Counted from the stretch's first letter, positions 23,610 to 33,953 are shown. The stretch: DNA of 44,701 nt from CAYSLU01 sp964431965 (GCA_964431965.1 CAYSLU010000036.1:1-44701); one strand, 5' to 3'. Numbers and translations are program-made. The notes: generated by a model not told the origin, from the letters alone.

Positions 23610-26600
23610 ATGAAACTGGCGATCCGCGGTACCCGGCTGTTCGTGGATTTTGATGTAGCCCCGTTTGCCCTGCCCCGCAGCCCGGCCGGCGAGGTCGTGT
23701 TTGAATCCGCCCGGGACGTGGAAGTAGTTGAGGCCGTCTTTGCGGGGGCCGTGCCGCCCGCGCCCCGACTTCAATACAGGCGCAAGGCGTGGCCTCACTC
23801 GCGCGTCGAGCGCACGCTCCACCTCGATGCGGAGCGCCCCATCAGCGTCGGCTGGCATCGCATGGACGATCTGTTCACCCCGCCGTGGGTGGACGCCGCC
23901 ACGGACGTGCGTCGGATCGGCACGGGCACGCTCGTCTTCACCTTCAAGCCGCTTCGGAACGAGATTCCCGATTTCCCCGACGCGGCCGACTACGACGTGA
24001 CGTTTCGCCGCACCGTGGGCGTGCGCGTGGCGGACAGCGACACCCCGGTCCGATCGATGCGGGTCTTCACGCGCTCCCGCCCGGCGCGCAGCGCGCTCCG
24101 TGTGGAGCTGCACGCCGGGCGCCGAACCACGGCGCCGACGATCGCCGTCTCCGGCTACAACGCCGTGGTCCGTCGCGTGGCGGGTGGTCCCGGGACCCGT
24201 GCGCCCGGCAGCGGAGTGCGCATCGGCGCGGCACGCCGGGCTTCCTTCGGGCTTGAGATCGACCACATGCGCCCGGCTCACCGGTACGCCGGCGACGACG
24301 GCCATGTCCTGTTCACGCTGGGGCGAGAGGCGTTTACGATCTCCCTGACCGCCCTGGAGACGGACGGCCCGATCTGGTTCGCCGAGGCTGGCGTGTACAT
24401 CACTCGGGCCGACGATGCGGAGTCCTTCGAACAGTATCGGTCACGCACGAAGGGCGACCGAACGATTGCCGTCCGGGTTTCCGCGATGCCCGAACAGTCG
24501 CTGGCCGGCGCCATGAACGGCCAGCCGCGGCCGCATCCGATTCCATACTGCTTCGGCTGCAAACACGCCCGCCAGAAGTTCTGGCTCGACCCGTGTGGCG
24601 ACATCGAACTGAACGCGTGGACGGTGCTTGGGCTGGGCAACGTCTGGGCCGCGGTGCCCGGAGCCGGGGAAGAGGGGAAGCTGATCGGCCGGGACACCCC
24701 CAGGTGGAAGAACGAAGGCAATGCGCGCGTCCTGTTCGGGTTCGACCAGTGGGCGTCGGAGGGGCGGCATAATGACCCGTGGCCGGTGATGGCGTACAAC
24801 CTGCAGTTCCGGCGCGACGCCGTGCGGGTGCGGCAGAAGTGCTTTGCCGTGCCGCTGGTGCGGTCCATCCTGGACGGCGAACCGGCGCCGGACGACACGA
24901 TGGTGGCTCTGGTGCGCTTCCGGTTCGAGAACGTGAGCGATCACGCGGCGACGGCCGAACTGCCGCTCGCCTACAGCCCCAACGCGCCGCGGGCATGCAA
25001 CCGCCGCGTGGAATGGGCGGGCGGATCACGACTTCAGACCGACACGCTGGTCCCGTTGTGCGAGCGCGAGCGACTGACGGTGGACGGCGACCGGGTGATG
25101 GGCGCGTTTCAGGGCGGGCAGGTTCTGCGCCTGGCGTTCCGGACCGACATGACCGCCGAGGCGACTCGCGATGGCGTCCGTTTCCGGAAGGAGCTACAGC
25201 CGGGCGCAAGCTGCGAGCTCCTGGCGACCATCCCCTACGTCACGCTCGAGTCGGAGGCGGAGCTTGAGGCGCTGCGCGGGTTGGATTTCGAGCGCTGTTA
25301 CGCCGACATGGCTCGGTACTGGCGCTCGGAGAGCCGGAAGGGAGCGCAGATCCGCACGCCGGATGCCCATCTGAACGCAGGCTACGCCGGGCATCTGCCG
25401 ATCGTCCTGATGACCGACTTCGGCCACCCGGACGGCTCGGGGATCGTCAACACCTCGGTGGGAACCTGCACGTACGGCAACTTCACCAACGAATCGGTGA
25501 TGATTCTCGAGGAGCTGGAGCAGCGGGGGCTGGCGGAGGAGGTCCGGCGCCGGCTGGCCGCCTGGGTTCGCTACCAGGGAACCGTCGGACTCAACGGGCG
25601 GTTCACCGATCACGACGGCGTGCTGTTCGGCGCGGGCGGCATGGAACAGGGGCACAGCTACAACCAGCATCACGGCTGGGGGCTGTGGGCGCTGGCGCGC
25701 CACTACCTGCACACCGGCGACCGGGAGTGGTTCGCCGGCGTGGCCGACAACGTGGTGCGCGCCGCCGAGTGGATCGTCCGGCAGCGGCGGGAGACCGCCG
25801 GGGACCTGCCGCAGTCGCGTGGCTGGGAGCGCGGATTCCTGCCGGCCGGCGCGCTGGAGGACGTGGACGACCACTTCTACTGGCTGAGCACCAACTGCCT
25901 CACCTGGCGCGGGCTGGACAGCGCCGCGGCGGCGCTGGACCGGTTCGGCCACCCGGAGGCGCGGCGGTTCCGCCGCGAGGCGGATGCCTACCGGCGCGAC
26001 CTGATCCGCGGGTTTGAGACCGCGCGCCGGCACAGCCCGCTGATCCGCCTGCGCGACGGCCGATGGATCCCGCACTATCCCTCGCGCCTGTACGCCCGCG
26101 GGCGTGACTACGGCTGGATCCGCGAAACGCTCGAGGGCTCGGTCTATCTGCTGATTTCCGGGCTTTACAAGCCGGAGAGCAAGCCGGGCGGCTGGATTCT
26201 CGACGACTATCTCGACACCCGTTACATGAATCCGCCGTTCGGCTACCGGATGGATGATCCGCAAACGCAATGGTTCGACTGCGGCGGGTTCTCCCCTCAG
26301 CCGAACCTGCTCGCCGGCCTCCTGCCGCATCTCGATCGCGACGAGATTGAGATCTACCTGTGGATGTTCTTCAACGCCTGGGCCTCGTGCTACCGCGAGG
26401 AGGTGCAAGCGATGGTCGAGCATCCCCTGCCGGTGCTCGGCTTCGGCAACTCCGCGCCGTTCAAAACGAGCGACCAGTCCAACGCCATGAAGTGGCTGGC
26501 CTACCTGTTCGTCTACGAGAAGCATGGCCTGCTGCATCTCGGCCGGGCCATTCCGCGCGCCTGGTTTGCCGGAGAGGAAGCCTTCGGCGCCACGCGGCTG

Positions 26601-26852
26601 AGCACGCCCGCCGGAATGGTCTCCATCCGGTACCGCCCGCTGCCGGCTGAGGAGAAGATCGAGGCGGAGGTCGAGCTGGATCTCCGTGCCAGGCCGGACC
26701 GGCTGCTGCTCCGGTTCCGCCACCCGGAGAAAGCCGCTATCCAGGCTGTCTCCGTGAACGGCCGGGCCTGGAAACGGTTCGATGCGGTTCGTGGCGATGT
26801 TGATATCACGTCCACCCGGGGCGGCGTGCAGGTCGTCGCCTCCTACCGATGA
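23610..26852 (+). CDS. large six-hairpin glycosidase-like protein, family unassigned
   Basis: A 1080-residue protein lacking a signal peptide. The first 560 or so residues are beta-rich, with alternating Val/Arg strands. The second half is helical with features of (alpha/alpha)6 glycosidases: GMEQGHSYNQHHGWGLWALARHYL, FYWLSTNCLTWRGLDSAAAAL, a WFDCGGFSPQPNLLAGLLP stretch and a closing beta domain. Acidic candidates for catalysis sit in the barrel, but I cannot assign them. It begins 4 bases after the cysteine hydrolase stop, with AAGGGAA about 11 bases upstream. Context suggests a cytoplasmic hydrolase or lyase for the same oligosaccharide as its neighbours. Confidence 0.6.
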   Translation: MKLAIRGTRLFVDFDVAPFALPRSPAGEVVFESARDVEVVEAVFAGAVPPAPRLQYRRKAWPHSRVERTLHLDAERPISVGWHRMDDLFTPPWVDAATDVRRIGTGTLVFTFKPLRNEIPDFPDAADYDVTFRRTVGVRVADSDTPVRSMRVFTRSRPARSALRVELHAGRRTTAPTIAVSGYNAVVRRVAGGPGTRAPGSGVRIGAARRASFGLEIDHMRPAHRYAGDDGHVLFTLGREAFTISLTALETDGPIWFAEAGVYITRADDAESFEQYRSRTKGDRTIAVRVSAMPEQSLAGAMNGQPRPHPIPYCFGCKHARQKFWLDPCGDIELNAWTVLGLGNVWAAVPGAGEEGKLIGRDTPRWKNEGNARVLFGFDQWASEGRHNDPWPVMAYNLQFRRDAVRVRQKCFAVPLVRSILDGEPAPDDTMVALVRFRFENVSDHAATAELPLAYSPNAPRACNRRVEWAGGSRLQTDTLVPLCERERLTVDGDRVMGAFQGGQVLRLAFRTDMTAEATRDGVRFRKELQPGASCELLATIPYVTLESEAELEALRGLDFERCYADMARYWRSESRKGAQIRTPDAHLNAGYAGHLPIVLMTDFGHPDGSGIVNTSVGTCTYGNFTNESVMILEELEQRGLAEEVRRRLAAWVRYQGTVGLNGRFTDHDGVLFGAGGMEQGHSYNQHHGWGLWALARHYLHTGDREWFAGVADNVVRAAEWIVRQRRETAGDLPQSRGWERGFLPAGALEDVDDHFYWLSTNCLTWRGLDSAAAALDRFGHPEARRFRREADAYRRDLIRGFETARRHSPLIRLRDGRWIPHYPSRLYARGRDYGWIRETLEGSVYLLISGLYKPESKPGGWILDDYLDTRYMNPPFGYRMDDPQTQWFDCGGFSPQPNLLAGLLPHLDRDEIEIYLWMFFNAWASCYREEVQAMVEHPLPVLGFGNSAPFKTSDQSNAMKWLAYLFVYEKHGLLHLGRAIPRAWFAGEEAFGATRLSTPAGMVSIRYRPLPAEEKIEAEVELDLRARPDRLLLRFRHPEKAAIQAVSVNGRAWKRFDAVRGDVDITSTRGGVQVVASYR

Positions 26853-26894
26853 GGAGGATGTCACCCGTGAAACTCAGGCGACGGTGATCCATCG

Positions 26895-29882
26895 ATGAAA
26901 GCGCCAGGCAAGACCGCGGGCATACTGATTCCCCGCAGCCAGGTTGAACGTCTGCGGGCGAATGCGCGCCATCAGGCGTGGTCCGCGGCCGAGCGAGATC
27001 GCATGGTCACCTTGGCCGCTACGTGGCGCAACATGTCCGATACGGACCTGCGGGCGCTCATGTTCGGGAACACGATCACGCGCGCCTGGGATATTGCGTA
27101 CGGGGACTTCTGCCCCTCCTGCAAGGCCGGCGTTCCATTCATGGGACCCATCGATGCGTTGAGTCATCCCTGGAAAGTCCCGTGCCCACATTGCCGCGAG
27201 CTGTTCCCCAAGAACGATTTTCACGCCTTCTACCGCTCCGGACTGGATGCCGACGGCATCTTTGATCCGTCTCGCGCCGATCGGACGCTCCTGTTCAACG
27301 CGGAGCATCCCGATCCGCGCGATCCCCTGCACCGCTTCGGAGTGGACGACGGCGAGGGGTATGTGGACGGCGACCATCGCTGGCGCTATATCGGCCACTA
27401 CCTGATCCGGGGGCAGTGGCGGCAGTGGGTGCTCGATGGCCTTCTGCGCTTGTCCGAGGCGTATGTCATCACCGGCGATCCGGCCTACGCCCGAAAAGCC
27501 GAGGTGCTGTTCGACCGCGTGGCGGATCTCCATCCGACCTTCGACTTCGGCCAGCAGGGCGTCATCTACCAGAAGCCGGCGGATCGCGGATACGTCTCCA
27601 CGTGGCATGGCGCATGCCTTGAGGTCCGCGAGCTCGCGGTGGCGTTCGACCTCCTGTTCGACGGCCTGAGCGCAGGCGCCCGGAGCAAGATCAACGCGCG
27701 CATTCTGAATGACGTGCTGGCCAACCGGCCCAAGATCAGCTCGAATCCTCCGGACACGGATATCACGATCATCCTCATCCGCATGATCCAAGGCTGGCCC
27801 CGAAACCGGGACGAAGTGGCGGGCATGCTGGACGCGGTTCTCCGCGAGGCGACCGCCGTGGACGGCCTCACCGGCGAAAAGGGGATCCCCGGGTATGCAT
27901 GCGTTGCTCCCGCGGCGGTGGCCATCTTCCTGTCTCGCGTGATGCTGATGGATGGCGATCTGGTCGGCGAACTCCTTCGCCGATTCCCGCGTCTGCACGC
28001 GCTCTACCGCTTTCACATGGATACGTGGTGCCTTCACAAGTACTACCCCATGGTCGGCGACCACGGCTGGCTCGGGGAACGGATCACGCGGTATCCCGCC
28101 GTGCCGTGGGGTCGAACGGCCGGTGCCGACGCTCGTCCGGCGCCTTTGGGGCCGATGCCATCCCCGTACTCCTTCTTCTGGCGACTCTACGAGCTGACGG
28201 GCGATTCCGCCTTCGTGCAGGTGATGCATCACGCGAACGGCGGCTCCGTCACGGGGCTGCCCCACGACCTGTTCGCGGACGATCCGCCGGCATTCCAGCG
28301 GGCGGTGCAGGCCGTCATTGATCGCGAGGGCGCGGAACTCAAGGTCGGCAGCGTCAACAAGGAGGAGTGGCACCTGGCGATTCTGCGGTCCGGCCGGGTC
28401 GCCGACTCCCGTGCGGCCTGGGTCAGCTACGACTCGTTCGAGCGGCATGGTCATGCCAGCGGGATGACGATCGGCCTCTACGCCAAAGGGCTGGATCTCC
28501 TGCCGGACAACGGGTACCCGCCGCTGATGCATGGGCATAGCAGTCCGTTCTTCAACTGGTACTGGAGTACGGCGGCACACAACACGGTGGTTGTGGACGG
28601 CCGAAGCCAGGCGCGGTTTGACGGCAGGACGACGCTCTGGGCGCGGGGCAAAGGGGCTCAGGCCATTCGAGTCGAACCGGACATGAAGAGCATTCCGCTC
28701 GCGGGGCCGGGCCACGAGCAGGTGGGGTTCTGCCTGACCACGCCGGGGAGCATCCTTCGAGTTCGCGTTCTGACTCGACCCGAAGCTGGCGGCGACTGGG
28801 CCCTCCAGTTCGAAGACGCTTTCGGCCGTGCGAGCCTGGGGCCGGACTGGAAGGCACTCGACGGCGAGTGGCGGATCGACCGGGGCCGGCTCACCGGGGC
28901 GGGGACCATCGTCTGCACCCGGCCGTTTTCCGGGTTCCAGCGGATGGAGTTTGAAGCCATCGCCCATGATCCGAATCCGTGCGACCTCAGCGGCCTGCTG
29001 GCAACGGACGACCGAGGCGCGGGCAACGGCATCTTTTTCGGATTCGGCAGCGACTACAATCAACGCAGCCTGATCATGTATGACCGCCGGCCCGCACGAG
29101 ATCGCGCGGCCGTGGAAACGAAGTGTGTCCGGATCATTCCCGGCCAGGTTCACCGGGTGGCCTGTGAACACAACGCCGGGTGGCTGCGACACTGGGTGGA
29201 TGGGGCGTTGATCCAGAGCTGCGTGAACGACGGCATGCCCCACCTGTCGATTGAGCCTGGCGAATCAAGCACGGTCAAACGCTACGCCCGAACCCTGGTC
29301 CTGGTCGATATCTCCGAGCAGGACTGCTACCTCATCGACCTGTTCGAGGTGGCGGGCGGGCACGACCACGCAAAATTTGTTCACAGCTACTACGGGGAAG
29401 TTTCCACGCATGGGCTTGCCCTCAGGCCAGTGCCCGATTTCGGATTCGGGACAAAGATGCGGAATTTCCAGTGCGACCCGGCGGCCGCAGTGGGATGGTC
29501 GGCGGACTGGAAGATTGATGCGACGGAGGCCGGCGATCCAGCGAGCCGGGACGTGCATCTGCGGTATACGGACCTGACGGACGGAGCGGAGGCCGGCGTG
29601 TGCGAGGGCTGGGTTGTCCGACGGGGAGCGACCGAGGCGTGGATTCCGCGCGTGATGGTTCGTCGTCGAGCGCAACGCGGAACGCTTGCCTCTACATTCG
29701 TTGCGGTCCTGGAGCCCTATGAAGAGCAGTCCCATATCGCACGGATCCGGCGGACCGGTCCGGCGAGCGCGTCGATCGACTTGTGCGACGGACGCTGCGA
29801 CCGTTTCGAATGGACGGCGGATGGCCGCCTGGCGCTGACGCGCCGGTTCCCCGACGGAACCGGGGAATGCCTGCTATCCTGA
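26895..29882 (+). CDS. heparinase II/III-like polysaccharide lyase with inserted lectin-like domain
   Basis: A 995-residue protein. The N-terminal toroid contains a zinc-ribbon-like pair CPSC (73-76) and CPHC (97-100), then GDHRWRYIGHYLIRGQW and SEAYVITGDPAYA. The heparinase II/III beta-domain begins at WSTAAHNTVVVDGRSQ and resumes with YARTLVLVDI...YLIDLFEVAGGHDH. Between them, about residues 630-775, sits a concanavalin-like segment (FGRASLGPDWKALDGEWRIDRGRL, then NGIFFGFGSDYNQRSL) typical of LamG/DUF1080-like beta-sandwiches. Such lyases cleave uronic-acid-containing polysaccharides by beta-elimination. No signal peptide. Separated by 42 bases from the preceding gene and ending 18 bases before the convergent neighbour's stop. 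Confidence 0.75.
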   Translation: MKAPGKTAGILIPRSQVERLRANARHQAWSAAERDRMVTLAATWRNMSDTDLRALMFGNTITRAWDIAYGDFCPSCKAGVPFMGPIDALSHPWKVPCPHCRELFPKNDFHAFYRSGLDADGIFDPSRADRTLLFNAEHPDPRDPLHRFGVDDGEGYVDGDHRWRYIGHYLIRGQWRQWVLDGLLRLSEAYVITGDPAYARKAEVLFDRVADLHPTFDFGQQGVIYQKPADRGYVSTWHGACLEVRELAVAFDLLFDGLSAGARSKINARILNDVLANRPKISSNPPDTDITIILIRMIQGWPRNRDEVAGMLDAVLREATAVDGLTGEKGIPGYACVAPAAVAIFLSRVMLMDGDLVGELLRRFPRLHALYRFHMDTWCLHKYYPMVGDHGWLGERITRYPAVPWGRTAGADARPAPLGPMPSPYSFFWRLYELTGDSAFVQVMHHANGGSVTGLPHDLFADDPPAFQRAVQAVIDREGAELKVGSVNKEEWHLAILRSGRVADSRAAWVSYDSFERHGHASGMTIGLYAKGLDLLPDNGYPPLMHGHSSPFFNWYWSTAAHNTVVVDGRSQARFDGRTTLWARGKGAQAIRVEPDMKSIPLAGPGHEQVGFCLTTPGSILRVRVLTRPEAGGDWALQFEDAFGRASLGPDWKALDGEWRIDRGRLTGAGTIVCTRPFSGFQRMEFEAIAHDPNPCDLSGLLATDDRGAGNGIFFGFGSDYNQRSLIMYDRRPARDRAAVETKCVRIIPGQVHRVACEHNAGWLRHWVDGALIQSCVNDGMPHLSIEPGESSTVKRYARTLVLVDISEQDCYLIDLFEVAGGHDHAKFVHSYYGEVSTHGLALRPVPDFGFGTKMRNFQCDPAAAVGWSADWKIDATEAGDPASRDVHLRYTDLTDGAEAGVCEGWVVRRGATEAWIPRVMVRRRAQRGTLASTFVAVLEPYEEQSHIARIRRTGPASASIDLCDGRCDRFEWTADGRLALTRRFPDGTGECLLS

Positions 29883-29900
29883 AGCGGCGTCGGCCGCGCG

Positions 29901-32900
29901 CTACGGGGTCGGTATCTCGTAGACGTGCAGCGCCACCGGATCGTCGCCGTAGCCGCTGAACGATCCGCCGCCAAAGCGCTGGTAGAGATCGCGGCCCCGG
30001 AAGTCGTCGGTGAAGAAGCCGTCGCCGGCGACGATCTCGCGGTCCTCGAACAGGACGCGGACTCGCGCTCCCTTTTTCAGGCCCGCCGCGCTGATCTTCA
30101 CCTTTGCGAGCTTGTCCGCCGGCAATCCAACGGAATCGCCGAAGACCAGGGCTTCTGTCCCGTCCGGCGCGGCAATCGACGTGCGCCCCCACCAGACGCG
30201 GCCGCCGTCGTGGTAGAAGGCCACGCCGTCCAGCAGACCGTCAGAGGCCTTGATCCTCTCCAGCGGGACTTCGAGCCTGACCCATTCTCCGGATCCCGGC
30301 AGATCGCCCATGCGGACGGATTCGGACAGCGAGAAGGGCAGGCAGTTCGTCACGTTGGCGCTGCTCCAGCCAAGGAAGCCGCTCGAATGCCGGTAGAGCA
30401 GGCGCATGAACCATTCGGCCTTGGCCAGATCGCGCTGGTACTCAGAAGCATCGAACGGCCCCCAATTGGCCGAGTGGGTCCAGCGACCATCCACCTTGAC
30501 CAGCAGCACGACGTTGGACGGGGTGGCGGGCCGATCGAGCTTGATCCACTGAACCAGCTTGCTGCCGGCCGGCCAGGCCCGGGCGTCGGGCAGCCACTGC
30601 ATGCCGTGGACCGACGGCTTCTGGACCATGAGCCCGGTGAGTCCATACCCGTTCTCCTCCGTGCTCCACTGGCCGACGCCGCTCGTGACGCGCGCGCGGC
30701 CATTGCTTGACGCCGCGCTGTCGTCCCACTGCCACCCGCCGAATGCCAGGCCATGGGTGGTGGCCGCCGCCAGAATGGTCTTTCCGTTGACGCGGCGCGA
30801 CCAGTGTTCAATCCAAGGCTCCAGGGTGATGGCAGGCCCCGGATCGGCGGAGGCGATGGCGGGCGCGATCGAGGCCACCTCGGCATGCAGCCCGCGAAAC
30901 GTCGATGTGTCGGCCGGGCCGTGCGCCATCTGCCAGCCGCGCACGCCGCGCATCATCTCGACCCACACGTGGAAGCGCCAGCGCTCGTACGGCACGGTCT
31001 CGTACATCTGCGGCCGCAGCCACGCCACCTTGGCCTTTCCTTCGATCAGCGGCTTCAGGTCCGTGTGGACCGGGGCGGGATAGAGCGGCTCGGTCTCGGG
31101 ATCATAGATGTCGAAGAACGGCGCCTTCTCGAACTCGAGCCGGTTCCAGTACCCGCCATGCCCGGTCATGACCGGCCGGCCGGTGTTCGCGCGAAGGTAG
31201 TCCGTGACCTGGCTCAAGCCACGCAGGGCGTCATCGCCGATGGACGTGAAGTACGCGAACGTTTCCTCGATTCCGGGTGCCGTCGAAACGACCATGGGTG
31301 ATGACTTCACGAATGCCAGGTAGGCATCCAGTTTCTCCTGCCCACCCGCTTTCTTCACCAACTCGTCGACGGAATATGCCGGACCCGGCACGACAAACGC
31401 CGACGAGCCATACAGGTTGTCGTTGGTCCAGCCCTTCTCCAGGAACTTGGGGGGCGTGATCGACCCGGCGACAAAGCGGAGGCAGGTCAGGTCGTTCTCT
31501 CTTCGGGAGCCGGCGTGCCCGCCATGGCGGTCGTAGAGATTCCACCCGGGCAGATTGTGCATGTCGCGGTACTTCCCGGGCCCGGGATCGGCTGGCCCCT
31601 CGTAGACCGGGTTGTGTCCATACGTCACGCCCCAGGCGAGCCACAGCTGGCCGTTCACGTAGAGGTTGTTGTTGGTGTCGATCGTCACCGAGGCGATCGC
31701 CGGTTGGACCGCCTCGTGCGCCAGTCGGCAGAACGCCGCGGAATCAGCCGATCCCATCGGCTTGCCGGCGGCATCGAGCAGGGTGGCGCGGATGAACCAG
31801 TTGCGCTCCGGCTGCTCAAAGGGCTGCACTGGCAGGAACGAGACGTCCAGGTCCGTCAGAACCAGGGCGGTCAGGTCCTCCCGCACGTCGAGGGGCAGCT
31901 TGTCGCGCTGCTCGCGGATGACCGCCGGCGTGGCCGGGATCGTCTTCGACCGCACGACCTTGCCCGTTCCCTTGCGGATCACATCGAGCTTCACGCCGGC
32001 CGCGCGCTCCATGGTCTTCGGCGTGAACCCGAAGTTCATCCGCACGTACTGGGCGGTCTTGTCCGGCGCCAGGTAGGTGCTGCCCAGCTCGATGTCGATG
32101 GGCGTCGTCCACGTGCTGAACCACAGCTCGGAAGAGGCGAGTACCCGGTCCTTGCCGTCGCGCAGGCTGAGCACGCCGCGGTATTCCGTGTAGGCGTTCG
32201 AGCAGGGGGCGTCGATCTCATACGGCACCTGCACGGCGGCCGCCGCGTTCTTCGCGATCTTCTGCGTCGCGCTCTTCCATTCGCTCGACTGACCGGCCGG
32301 CGAGGTGAAGGACCAGTGCAGGTAGCACGTTTCCGCGGAACCGCGATTCGTCACCACCGCGGTCAACGTGTTGGCGCCGAGCAGCTGCCAGTCGGTGTTC
32401 AGCTCCGCGAGCACCGGATGATCCGGCTCCGCGGACTTGGGTGCAACCGCCTTCACGCCGCGTGCCGCCAGGTCCGCCGCCGAACTCTCCGACTCGAACA
32501 CCCGCACGTCGTCCCACCAGATCGTGCCGACCACGTTGTTCTGGGGCTGCAGGCCCGTGCCGCCGAGCGTGAAGCCGTTGACGCCCCGCGCCGCCAGCCG
32601 GATGCGCAGCGACTGCACGGGCTCCGTCGGCCGGACCATCTGCCGGATCAGCCGCCACTCGTCGCTGCCGATCGCCGGCGGATACTTGTGGATGAAGTTG
32701 TTCACGTCCAGCCGCTCGCCCTTCTCGTTCAGGGCGTCGATCTGGAAGAAGGTCAGCTTGTCGGTCTTGATCCATGCCCACACCTCGATGGCCCGCGCCT
32801 CGGCCTGGTTGAGCGCGATGGGGGCGGAGGTGACGCATTTTTCGTCGCCGGCGGCGACGATCATCTTCAGGCTGCGCGCGCCGTCGCGGGCGATCAGCGA

Positions 32901-33791
32901 GTCGGCCGCCACGGGCCCGCGGTTCGGAAACCAGGAGTTGTGCCACGTGTTGAAGATGTAGTAGATGCGCGGCGGAAAGTAGCGGTACTTCTCCTGCGCG
33001 GACCAACCCTGCGGATATCCGGTGTCGTCCGCGGCTTCGAAGCCTCCGTTCGCCAGCAGGTTGGGCGAATCCGGCATGCCGGCGGCCAGGACCGCCTCGC
33101 CGATCTCCACCGTGCCCGCCGAGCCGGTATAGCTCAGGCTGACGCGACAGCGGTCCGGCAGCGTCACGCGGCCATCCGGAGCGGCCTTTGCGGCAGCCAG
33201 CCACTGCGTCGCGGATAGCGTCACGCCGATCCAGCGCCAGTCGTAGGTGCCTTCGGGCAGCGCCACGGCGGCGGCCACGTACGGCTTCTCCGGCGACGAA
33301 AAGCGGATCTGCGCCTCCCCGGCACCTGTTGGCACGTCCGAGCCCTTGACGCGAACGCGGAGCGTCATATCGCGCATCAGGCGCTCCGGCCGCAGGCTGC
33401 TCAGCGGGGCCTCGACCGGGAACCCGCCGGCATCGGGAAAGCTGTTCGCCCATTTCTTCGAGTCGTGGACCATGTTCCATGTCACGTTCTGCGTCGCTCC
33501 CGCTTTCGGGCCCTTGAGCAGGAGCGCTCGTCCACCCCACGGCGCGTCGGGATTCTGCCAGTCCCAGCTTCCGGAGAGCTGCCACCCATCGGGGCAGTAG
33601 TCGCGCCGATGGTAGGACTCCATGGAGTAGTTCCAGTTGTGGTTCTTGAGTTCGGGCAGGCAGGTGTACCAGTCGTCCTGGAACTTCCCATTGCGCAGCA
33701 GATTGCCGGGCGCCGCGCCAGCCGCCGCCGCGCCAGCCGCGATCAGCCCCACGACGGCTTTCAACAGGAGACAGCGTGACAGGATCGACAT
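29901..33791 (-). CDS. very large secreted multidomain protein, probably carbohydrate-active
   Basis: A 1296-residue protein with a clear signal peptide (LLLKAVVGLIAAGAAAAGAAP). Two CBM/jelly-roll-like beginnings follow: NLLRNGKFQDDW at the mature N-terminus and NLLANGGFEAADDTGYPQGW near residue 245, each leading into a domain ending with WDDVRV-like strands. After Ig-like beta domains, a barrel-like region (about 710-1010) begins NNNLYVNGQLWLAWGVTYGHNP, resembling the entry to GH2/GH42-type barrels. The C-terminus is beta-rich. The start is supported by GAGGTG about 7 bases upstream. No PEP-CTERM or Por sorting tail is visible. No family assigned; it is the only plainly exported glycan protein in the window. 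Confidence 0.65.
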   Translation of the reverse strand: MSILSRCLLLKAVVGLIAAGAAAAGAAPGNLLRNGKFQDDWYTCLPELKNHNWNYSMESYHRRDYCPDGWQLSGSWDWQNPDAPWGGRALLLKGPKAGATQNVTWNMVHDSKKWANSFPDAGGFPVEAPLSSLRPERLMRDMTLRVRVKGSDVPTGAGEAQIRFSSPEKPYVAAAVALPEGTYDWRWIGVTLSATQWLAAAKAAPDGRVTLPDRCRVSLSYTGSAGTVEIGEAVLAAGMPDSPNLLANGGFEAADDTGYPQGWSAQEKYRYFPPRIYYIFNTWHNSWFPNRGPVAADSLIARDGARSLKMIVAAGDEKCVTSAPIALNQAEARAIEVWAWIKTDKLTFFQIDALNEKGERLDVNNFIHKYPPAIGSDEWRLIRQMVRPTEPVQSLRIRLAARGVNGFTLGGTGLQPQNNVVGTIWWDDVRVFESESSAADLAARGVKAVAPKSAEPDHPVLAELNTDWQLLGANTLTAVVTNRGSAETCYLHWSFTSPAGQSSEWKSATQKIAKNAAAAVQVPYEIDAPCSNAYTEYRGVLSLRDGKDRVLASSELWFSTWTTPIDIELGSTYLAPDKTAQYVRMNFGFTPKTMERAAGVKLDVIRKGTGKVVRSKTIPATPAVIREQRDKLPLDVREDLTALVLTDLDVSFLPVQPFEQPERNWFIRATLLDAAGKPMGSADSAAFCRLAHEAVQPAIASVTIDTNNNLYVNGQLWLAWGVTYGHNPVYEGPADPGPGKYRDMHNLPGWNLYDRHGGHAGSRRENDLTCLRFVAGSITPPKFLEKGWTNDNLYGSSAFVVPGPAYSVDELVKKAGGQEKLDAYLAFVKSSPMVVSTAPGIEETFAYFTSIGDDALRGLSQVTDYLRANTGRPVMTGHGGYWNRLEFEKAPFFDIYDPETEPLYPAPVHTDLKPLIEGKAKVAWLRPQMYETVPYERWRFHVWVEMMRGVRGWQMAHGPADTSTFRGLHAEVASIAPAIASADPGPAITLEPWIEHWSRRVNGKTILAAATTHGLAFGGWQWDDSAASSNGRARVTSGVGQWSTEENGYGLTGLMVQKPSVHGMQWLPDARAWPAGSKLVQWIKLDRPATPSNVVLLVKVDGRWTHSANWGPFDASEYQRDLAKAEWFMRLLYRHSSGFLGWSSANVTNCLPFSLSESVRMGDLPGSGEWVRLEVPLERIKASDGLLDGVAFYHDGGRVWWGRTSIAAPDGTEALVFGDSVGLPADKLAKVKISAAGLKKGARVRVLFEDREIVAGDGFFTDDFRGRDLYQRFGGGSFSGYGDDPVALHVYEIPTP

Positions 33792-33910
33792 GAGGCACCT
33801 CGCGCTCGATTCATGGTTGGTCCGGCGGTAGGGCGCGAGGAGACCACACTCGGGGTCGGGCGTCAAGGGTCGTCGAACAGGGAGCGGCGCTCCCATGCGT
33901 GTGCCGCTTC

Positions 33911-33938
33911 TTGGCTTGCGGCGAATTGGCCGTACAAT
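33911..33938 (+). promoter_or_regulatory. putative promoter of the HTH-GH42 reading frame
   Basis: TTGGCT at 33911-33916, 16-base spacer, TACAAT at 33933-33938. An ATG at 33954 lies about 9 bases after the likely start point. Spacing is identical to the two other promoter candidates in the window. Confidence 0.45.
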
Positions 33939-33953
33939 ACAGTGTTTGCCCGT

